Shown here: positions 1 to 4,113 of the stretch, piece after piece
Layout: the number at the start of each line of letters is the position of its first letter
How positions within the stretch are numbered: the stretch's first letter is position 1
DNA from: Spirochaetia bacterium
Lineage (GTDB): Bacteria > Spirochaetota > UBA4802 > UBA5550
Length of the DNA stretch: 7,035 nt
Reading direction: 5' to 3'
Assembly: GCA_031289575.1 (NCBI GenBank)
Contig: JAITPE010000102.1
Span: 1 to 7,035, forward strand
Made by a program: the position numbers and the translations under genes
The notes under the pieces: generated by a model
Told to the model about the DNA's origin: nothing
Seen by the model: only the letters and a program-made list of their open reading frames with translations
The model's database searches: none

Positions 1-359
1 TCCGAACTGTTATTTTGGAATTTATCTATTATTTCATTTGTCAGTGCAGTTTGTTTGGCCATAACCGCCGCCGCGTTGAGCAAAAAGGGGAAGGTCTTCA
101 TGCCGTCCATGAATCTTTCAACCGGAATGCGTTTTAGTACCGAGTGCGCGCCGGCCGTAGCGGTTTCTCCGCGATCGGCGTTGCTGTTTAAGATGTGGCG
201 CATAACCAATTCTGTCGCGCCTACTATGAGTCTTTCACCTCTTATGGAATAGTTGTCGCCGCTGTTGTTTGGGTGAAAAAAAACACTTCCTTCTTCCAAA
301 AGAAAGGCCGAATCAGGATAGCTATTGAGGCTGTATAGTTTTTGAAAAAATTCATCCAT
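1..359 (-). CDS. Partial cyclic-nucleotide-binding-domain-like protein (N-terminal 119 residues)
   Basis: The minus strand is open from an ATG at 359 to the left edge, giving 119 codons with no stop, so the C-terminus is missing. A TAA at 378-380 closes the frame just upstream and no other start lies between, so the start is well fixed, although no clear Shine-Dalgarno sequence precedes it. The protein resembles a CRP-type cNMP-binding beta roll: an EEGSVFF strand (residues 22-28), a GDNYSIRGE turn (34-42), GATEL (47-51) where the family has its G-E motif, and DRGETATA (62-69) where the family has the phosphate-binding Arg. A helical stretch with TFPFLLN follows (89-95). The effector and any output domain, such as an HTH, would lie beyond the window. 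The gene begins 80 bases after the alcohol dehydrogenase stop on the same strand, so the two may be co-transcribed. A degenerate, non-ligand-binding beta roll is equally possible. The family call rests on motif memory only. Confidence 0.6.
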   Translation of the reverse strand, partial: MDEFFQKLYSLNSYPDSAFLLEEGSVFFHPNNSGDNYSIRGERLIVGATELVMRHILNSNADRGETATAGAHSVLKRIPVERFMDGMKTFPFLLNAAAVMAKQTALTNEIIDKFQNNSS

Positions 360-405
360 AACACCGTATCGCGGAGTTTATTTTTTTATTCGTTTTTGTG
401 CACCT

Positions 406-424
406 GAATCAGCTATGCTGATTC
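406..424 (-). terminator. Hairpin after the alcohol dehydrogenase, no U-tract
   Basis: A perfect 8-bp stem (GAATCAGC at 406-413 with GCTGATTC at 417-424) has a 3-base loop. It lies 15 bases downstream of the dehydrogenase stop and before the cNMP-like gene. On the minus strand it is followed by an A-rich stretch, not a T-run, so it is not a textbook intrinsic terminator. It could be a 3'-end-stabilising or attenuating hairpin between two co-oriented genes. Confidence 0.45.
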
Positions 425-439
425 TTCTCTATTCCCTGT

Positions 440-1801
440 TTATTTTTTTGTTTTTGCCTTTGTCTTGGTTTTTGCCTTGGTTTTAGCTTTTGCCTTGGCT
501 TTCGGCGCAGTCTTCGTTTTAGCTTTCGACTTGGCTTTCACCTTTGTTTTCGCTTTCGGCGCAGCCTTTGTTTTTGCGGCCGCTTTTGCCTTTGGTTTTA
601 TGCGTATCAATTCTATAACGGCCTTGAATCGCTCCTTGCTGTAAACCACAGGCACCGGATAGAGCGGGTTGCTCTCAGCGTTTGCCCATTCGGCCATCCG
701 GGCGATGTCCTCATCCTTGATGAAATCAAAGCCTTCCGGTATGCCCATTCTCCTGTTCATTTCATAAACCGCGTCAATGAAAAGCCTTGCCTTTTCGGCG
801 TCGCTTCCGCTGTCCGGGCCTGCTAAACTAACGGCTTCCGCGAGTTTAGCTAATTTCTTGTGCACAGCTTTTCCGTAATCATCCAACACCTTAGGCAGTA
901 TTACGGCGTTTGCGAGCCCATGAGGCGTGTTGTAAAGGCCGCCGAGCGTATGTGCAATAGCGTGAACGTTTCCTACTCCGGCTCTGGTGAACGCAAAGCC
1001 TGCTTTGTACGACGCTGTAAGCATGGCTTGCCTCGCGTCCGCGTCGCCGCCTTTTTTGTAGGCCTTTTCAAGGTTGGCAAAGATATCTCTTACAGCGTCC
1101 ACTGCGTATTGTATGCTTTCCGATGTGTTATATGTCCAGCAAAGGTATGCTTCAACCGCGTGTGTGAGGGCATCCATACCCGTGGCAGCGGTAATGGCCG
1201 GTGGAAGTCCTACTGTGAGTTCCGGGTCGAGCACAGCGTAGAGCGGTATTAGCGAAAAGTCCATAATGGCGTATTTATGATGAGTTTCTGTATCGGTAAT
1301 CAGCGCCGCGATGGTGGTTTCGCTTCCCGTACCCGCTGTAGTGGGCACAGCAATAAAGGGAGGGATTTTTTTCCTCACCCTGAGAAGGCCGCCGAGTTTA
1401 TTTACGCTTTTATCAGGGCGTACCACTCTTGCGGCGGCGGCCTTGGCGGCATCTATAGGCGAGCCTCCTCCAACGGCTATGATTCCGTCACATCCTTCCG
1501 ATTTATACAGATTGTAAGCTGCGTTCACTGTATTAACAGAAGGGTTCGGCTCAACATCGCTGAACTGAATAAAAGAAAATCCCTCCGCGGTCAGAATCTT
1601 GGCGATTCTGCCCGCGATGCCTGCCTTGACAAGCCCCTTGTCTGTTACTAACATTGGTTTTGTAACAGCGTGCTTGCGCAGAAGTTCCGGAATCTTTCCT
1701 ATGCTGCCGGGGCCTTCTACTCGTATGGCCTTGCGCCATGGCATGGCCTTGGCTCCATAATTAAAAACAAACTGAAAAATTCGGCAAAATGTGGTATTCA
1801 T
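440..1801 (-). CDS. Class III (Fe-dependent) alcohol dehydrogenase with a lysine-rich C-terminal tail
   Basis: This is a 453-residue NAD(P)-dependent alcohol/aldehyde oxidoreductase of the iron-containing superfamily, acting in the cytoplasm. The nucleotide-binding GGGSPID motif is at residues 111-117 and PTTAGTGSE at 153-161. The metal ligands are all present: D210 and H214 in GMDALTHAVEAY, then H280 and H294 in VHAIAHTLGG...TPHG, with H284 between them. The spacing matches FucO-type enzymes. The start is the ATG at 1801, with AAGGAG six bases upstream. A TTG two codons earlier overlaps that Shine-Dalgarno sequence and is rejected. The N-terminus (FQFVFNYGAKAMPWR) resembles the long-N-terminus butanol or 4-hydroxybutyrate dehydrogenase-like subgroup, but the substrate cannot be read from sequence. 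The catalytic domain ends near residue 401. The remaining 52 residues are a Lys/Ala/Thr/Pro tail not normal for this family. Two promoter candidates lie upstream. Confidence 0.95.
   Translation of the reverse strand: MNTTFCRIFQFVFNYGAKAMPWRKAIRVEGPGSIGKIPELLRKHAVTKPMLVTDKGLVKAGIAGRIAKILTAEGFSFIQFSDVEPNPSVNTVNAAYNLYKSEGCDGIIAVGGGSPIDAAKAAAARVVRPDKSVNKLGGLLRVRKKIPPFIAVPTTAGTGSETTIAALITDTETHHKYAIMDFSLIPLYAVLDPELTVGLPPAITAATGMDALTHAVEAYLCWTYNTSESIQYAVDAVRDIFANLEKAYKKGGDADARQAMLTASYKAGFAFTRAGVGNVHAIAHTLGGLYNTPHGLANAVILPKVLDDYGKAVHKKLAKLAEAVSLAGPDSGSDAEKARLFIDAVYEMNRRMGIPEGFDFIKDEDIARMAEWANAESNPLYPVPVVYSKERFKAVIELIRIKPKAKAAAKTKAAPKAKTKVKAKSKAKTKTAPKAKAKAKTKAKTKTKAKTKK
443..598 (-). other. Lysine/alanine/threonine-rich low-complexity tail of the alcohol dehydrogenase
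   Basis: These codons specify the last 52 residues (402-453) of the dehydrogenase: 24 lysines plus almost only Ala, Thr and Pro, in a KAKTKAK-like pattern resembling histone-H1 or bacterial nucleoid-protein tails. Lysine uses both AAA and AAG, and alanine uses GCC, GCA, GCT and GCG. The DNA is therefore not a simple microsatellite, and the amino-acid pattern itself appears to be maintained. The function is unknown. Confidence 0.85.
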
Positions 1802-1838
1802 AAGCAACTCCTTTTTTTGTGTTTAATAAAATCATGTT

Positions 1839-1868
1839 ATAATATTTCGAATATTCAATAAGGTTCAA
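1839..1868 (-). promoter_or_regulatory. Candidate proximal promoter of the alcohol dehydrogenase
   Basis: On the minus strand, TTGAAC (1863-1868) and TATTAT (1839-1844) are separated by 18 bases, placing a start site near 1832 and giving a leader of about 30 bases before the AAGGAG/ATG. The direct repeat TTCAATA (1854-1860 and 1864-1870, one helical turn apart) overlaps the -35 box and could be an operator. The palindrome GAATATTC lies in the spacer. Confidence 0.4.
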
Positions 1869-1960
1869 TACGCATGAGAACCAAATAATATAGTTTTATA
1901 GGGGTCTAATAATTTTAGAGAAAGAATCAGACTATCTAATCCCGTATTAATATCAATACT

Positions 1961-1990
1961 TTTATATTACACTTCCAGTTCTTTTGTCAA
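1961..1990 (-). promoter_or_regulatory. Candidate distal sigma70-type promoter of the alcohol dehydrogenase
   Basis: A consensus TTGACA (minus strand, 1985-1990) and a near-consensus TATAAA (1961-1966) are 18 bases apart. Transcription would begin near 1954 and give the dehydrogenase mRNA a leader of about 150 bases. This is the best promoter match in the gap. Confidence 0.5.
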
Positions 1991-2016
1991 TAGCTTTCTT
2001 TATATATTTTGGTAAA

Positions 2017-2052
2017 TTTTTTGTGCATTTTTGTACATTTTTTGTGCATTTT
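2017..2052. repeat. Three phased T-tract repeats, probable curved DNA
   Basis: Three near-identical units, T6-GTGCA (2017-2027), T5-GTACA (2028-2037) and T6-GTGCA (2038-2048), are followed by a fourth T-run. The period of 10-11 bases is one helical turn, the classic arrangement for intrinsic bending. The repeats sit between the distal dehydrogenase promoter and pth. Confidence 0.6.
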
Positions 2053-2167
2053 GCCTGCGGCTGTATACAATCCGCTCTAATTTGCTGCCCAAATTTTTTT
2101 CATAAAAAATGAAAAAATATGGCCAATGTCCTTGACCGCCGAATAGCATTTAATTTTGTATTAAAAA

Positions 2168-2704
2168 ATGAAAATAATCGCGTTTCTCGGAAATCCGGGC
2201 AGACAGTACGCCAGAAACCGGCATAACGCCGGTTTTATAGCGGGCGAATACTTCTGCGACAAGCATTCCATAAAGCCGGGGCAAAAAAAATTTTCCTCTT
2301 TCGTTGGAACCGGCACGGTAAACGACACAGAGCTCTGTTTGCTGTTTCCACAGACATTCATGAACAACAGCGGCGAGGCCGTTGCCAAAGCGCTTAACTT
2401 TTACAAGGAAAAGGCCGCCAACATCATAGCGGTGCACGATGAGATTGAGCTGCCCTTCGGCAAATTAGCCTTAAAGTTCGGCGGCGGTCACAAGGGACAC
2501 AACGGCCTGAGATCAATCATAGACCATGTGGATACGGCCGATTTCGCAAGGCTGCGTTTCGGCGTGGGAAGGCCGGACAACCCGGAAATCGATGTGGCCG
2601 ATTATGTACTTGGAAACTTTTTTTCCGAGGAGATGAGCCGTATTATTGAACTGCTGCCCGAGACAGCGGCTATCCTTGAGAAAGAGATAGCCGCTGAGAG
2701 ATAG
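2168..2704 (+). CDS. pth: Peptidyl-tRNA hydrolase
   Basis: This cytoplasmic 178-residue esterase releases tRNA from peptidyl-tRNAs that drop off the ribosome; it is normally essential. All family signatures are present: FLGNPG with N9, the catalytic H19 in RHNAGF, PQTFMNNSG (61-69) with N66, HDE with D91, and GGGHKGHNGLRS (105-116) with H111 and N112. The length is close to the usual 180-195 residues. The ATG at 2168 puts the FLGNPG motif at the normal distance from the N-terminus, so the start is secure, yet there is no recognisable Shine-Dalgarno sequence in the AT-rich leader. It is not next to rplY, a common partner in other genomes. It is a single-gene unit convergent with the hemerythrin gene, 45 bases apart. 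Confidence 0.97.
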   Translation: MKIIAFLGNPGRQYARNRHNAGFIAGEYFCDKHSIKPGQKKFSSFVGTGTVNDTELCLLFPQTFMNNSGEAVAKALNFYKEKAANIIAVHDEIELPFGKLALKFGGGHKGHNGLRSIIDHVDTADFARLRFGVGRPDNPEIDVADYVLGNFFSEEMSRIIELLPETAAILEKEIAAER

Positions 2705-2734
2705 GCCGGCAATGAGAGACGGCCGGAAGCAATC

Positions 2735-2758
2735 CACGCATAGCAGAAGCTATGCGTG
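2735..2758. terminator. Hairpin between convergent pth and hemerythrin genes
   Basis: A perfect 10-bp stem (CACGCATAGC at 2735-2744 with GCTATGCGTG at 2749-2758) encloses an AGAA loop. It includes the stop codon and last codons of the hemerythrin gene and lies 31 bases after the pth stop, so it could serve both transcripts. Neither strand has a T-tract after it. A weaker CCGGC/GCCGG stem (2706-2710 with 2722-2726) sits just before it on the pth side. Confidence 0.55.
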
Positions 2759-3247
2759 CCTGTAGCCATGAATTCTTGCGAAAAACGCGCCGGCGGTAGC
2801 CACAGCCGTGCGTTTGGCCTTCTGCAATAGGTTTTGTCTCTTGAGGTTGAAGATATAATCGGCATATATTTTGTCCGATATGGCAATATGAGTGAGGATC
2901 CAGTCCCGCAAGTAACGGGCAAAATTATTGGGAACAAATTTCTTTCCGTCTTTGAATGCCTGAACCGCCTGCGCCAATTCATTGACAAAATCGCGGTGCT
3001 CCTTCTTGTGTGCCTCTATATTGGGATACCTTACTTGCTCCAAAAGCTTCTCTTCGGCATTAAAGTGATACTTTGTGTAATCTACCGCCTCGGCAACGGC
3101 TTGCGCAAAACTCTCTGTGGTTTCACCATTGAGGCAGGCCAAGAATAAGTTGTTTGTAAGCTGAACTAATTGCTTGTGCTGCTGATCTATAAGAGGGATT
3201 CCCAATTCGTACCGTTGTGTCCATGTTACAAGTTCGTTATCTTTCAT
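2750..3247 (-). CDS. Bacteriohemerythrin (non-haem di-iron oxygen-binding protein)
   Basis: This 165-residue four-helix-bundle protein should bind O2 at a di-iron centre, for oxygen sensing, storage or detoxification in the cytoplasm. All seven expected iron ligands are visible: H24 (IDQQHK), H61 and E65 (HFNAEE), H80 and H84 (YPNIEAHKKEH), H120 and D125 (HIAISDK). The start is the ATG at 3247, preceded by GGAG five bases upstream and a further AGGAGG. A longer frame beginning near 3319 would cover the leader and promoter and is rejected. No second domain is fused, so this is a free-standing carrier and not a chemoreceptor. After the last helix about 30 residues remain (from about 136), rich in basic and alanine residues and ending GYRHA, longer than the minimal fold. 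A candidate promoter lies about 60-90 bases upstream. Confidence 0.95.
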   Translation of the reverse strand: MKDNELVTWTQRYELGIPLIDQQHKQLVQLTNNLFLACLNGETTESFAQAVAEAVDYTKYHFNAEEKLLEQVRYPNIEAHKKEHRDFVNELAQAVQAFKDGKKFVPNNFARYLRDWILTHIAISDKIYADYIFNLKRQNLLQKAKRTAVATAGAFFARIHGYRHA

Positions 3248-3309
3248 TTTTTCTCCATCCTCCTGTATTCCAATAGGCAGGAACCAAGTAAACCTACCTG
3301 AATATTTAC

Positions 3310-3337
3310 AAAATACCATTTATTTTTGATTTGTCAA
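3310..3337 (-). promoter_or_regulatory. Candidate promoter of the bacteriohemerythrin gene
   Basis: On the minus strand, a consensus TTGACA (3332-3337) is followed after 16 bases by TATTTT (3310-3315). The start site would be near 3303, leaving a leader of about 55 bases that carries AGGAGG and GGAG before the ATG at 3247. No operator repeat was seen. Confidence 0.5.
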
Positions 3338-3391
3338 GACTATTTGTATGTTTTGTGTTTTTCATAGAAATTACGCACCATTATCATCTAA

Positions 3392-3475
3392 AATGTCAAA
3401 GTAATTCATGAAGCAACCGGAAGAGCCAATAATATAGAACAGCAAATAAAAATATTGACAAAAAAGTTAAAATAA
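3392..3475 (+). pseudogene. Possible remnant of a gene C-terminus upstream of the immunity-like gene
   Basis: A 27-codon open stretch with no start codon reads NVKVIHEATGRANNIEQQ followed by IKILTKKLK and a TAA at 3473-3475. It is closed upstream by a TAA at 3389-3391. The residue mix (amphipathic, Glu/Gln/Lys-rich, ending LTKKLK) looks like the C-terminal helix of a real protein. It ends 34 bases before the next plus-strand gene. In polymorphic toxin loci the toxin C-terminus sits directly upstream of its immunity gene, and that arrangement would fit. No homology can be proven here, and chance is a serious alternative in a sequence this short. Confidence 0.25.
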
Positions 3476-3509
3476 CAGACCAATTATATTGGAGCGTAAA
3501 GGATTTCAA

Positions 3510-4004
3510 ATGCAAACTAATATATCAACATGGACCGAATTGAGAATTGAAATAGATAAATGTATAAAAGATGATAATCTTCAAATTAAACCGTTGAATA
3601 TTGCAAAATGGAATGAAATTGAACATAAAATTATAAATCATTTTACCGGACTTAATAATGGTTTTACATGGATGTGGGAAAATAATATTTTAAATAAATT
3701 TGACCATTATACAAAAGAAATATCTGATTTTAGTATTTTATCAAAAATACTTTTAGAAATTATTGATAAAAATGAATTGATATGGTTATTTTTGGAAGAC
3801 AATTTAAATTTGCAATCGAAATATTGGGGATATACCGGGAAAATAAATGATATTGTAAAATTACTTGGTGAACTGCCTTTATATGATTTTTATATAATTT
3901 CAAAAAAATTAAAATGGATAATTGGACAAAATCACGAAGATATAGTTTTTAGCTACGGAGAAATCGCAAAAGAATTAAAAATTTATTTTACAAATGAACA
4001 ATGA
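3510..4004 (+). CDS. Small AT-rich protein of unknown function, immunity-protein-like
   Basis: This encodes a 164-residue soluble protein with no signal peptide or membrane segment. The ATG at 3510 has AAAGGA six bases upstream; a TTG at 3489 in the same frame is less likely. The sequence is rich in Ile, Lys, Asn and aromatics. Its C-terminal half has the pattern ELIWLFLEDN...KYWGYTGKI...LYDFYIISKKLKWIIGQNHED, which recalls small proteins of the DUF6756 or immunity type found near contact-dependent or polymorphic toxins. That assignment is from memory and uncertain. The coding sequence is roughly one quarter GC in the stretches I counted, against about half in the neighbouring genes, with A/T-ending codons throughout, suggesting recent acquisition. 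It stands alone between minus-strand genes on both sides. A TTGACA at 3455-3460 has no matching -10, so its promoter is unclear. Confidence 0.75.
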   Translation: MQTNISTWTELRIEIDKCIKDDNLQIKPLNIAKWNEIEHKIINHFTGLNNGFTWMWENNILNKFDHYTKEISDFSILSKILLEIIDKNELIWLFLEDNLNLQSKYWGYTGKINDIVKLLGELPLYDFYIISKKLKWIIGQNHEDIVFSYGEIAKELKIYFTNEQ

Positions 4005-4078
4005 TAAGAGAAAAATGGATGATCTCGGAAGATTACCGTGAAAATGATGATATTTTTGGTAATTTTCACGGTAAATAA
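4001..4078 (+). CDS. Possible 25-residue ORF overlapping the immunity-like gene (ATGA)
   Basis: An ATG at 4001 overlaps the TGA stop of the preceding gene in an ATGA arrangement typical of translational coupling. The product would be MIREKWMISEDYRENDD followed by IFGNFHGK. The composition matches the AT-rich cassette, and the start resembles the beginning of a larger soluble protein, so it could be a truncated second gene of the cassette. The second half coincides with a strong hairpin, which argues that the region may act as RNA rather than protein. Confidence 0.25.
   Translation: MIREKWMISEDYRENDDIFGNFHGK
4033..4074. terminator. Long hairpin between the convergent immunity-like and transglutaminase genes
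   Basis: A perfect 13-bp stem (4033-4045 with 4062-4074, core TTACCGTGAAAAT) has a 16-base loop. It lies 28 bases after the immunity-like gene on the plus strand and about 40 bases after the transglutaminase stop on the minus strand. Neither direction is followed by a T-tract. A bidirectional transcription end or 3' stabiliser is the likely role. Confidence 0.55.
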
Positions 4079-4113
4079 AATGAAAAACATCCTTATAGCA
4101 ATAATCGCGTCTT

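Larger units (their letters stand above)
1802..2167. other. AT-rich divergent intergenic region
   Basis: This 366-base gap separates the minus-strand alcohol dehydrogenase from the plus-strand pth. I see no credible gene in it. It contains two candidate minus-strand promoters, a 7-base direct repeat with 10-base spacing (1854-1860 and 1864-1870), a weak GGTTC/GAACC stem (1862-1866 with 1878-1882), phased T-tracts (2017-2052) and an AT-only-looped inverted repeat (2095-2103 with 2109-2117). No convincing promoter or Shine-Dalgarno sequence was found for pth. A TTGACC at 2132-2137 with TGTATT at 2157-2162 is the best pair, but its 19-base spacer is long and it would imply a leaderless or nearly leaderless mRNA. 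Confidence 0.7.

Noticed and set aside
860..1651. Plus-strand ORFs at 860-1252, 1277-1651 and 1311-1517
   Set aside because: They are antisense to the well-supported alcohol dehydrogenase, have no ribosome sites and show no family motifs.
2095..2117. Inverted repeat TTTTTTCAT/ATGAAAAAA
   Set aside because: The stem is almost only A-T and is not at a gene end, so it is a weak structure expected by chance in AT-rich DNA.
3248..3319. N-terminal extension of the hemerythrin from 3319
   Set aside because: It would place the AGGAGG leader and the promoter's immediate downstream region inside the gene. The ATG at 3247 has a good ribosome site and gives the normal family N-terminus.
3455..3460. Consensus TTGACA before the immunity-like gene
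   Set aside because: No acceptable -10 box lies 15-19 bases downstream, and the hexamer falls inside the possible remnant reading frame.
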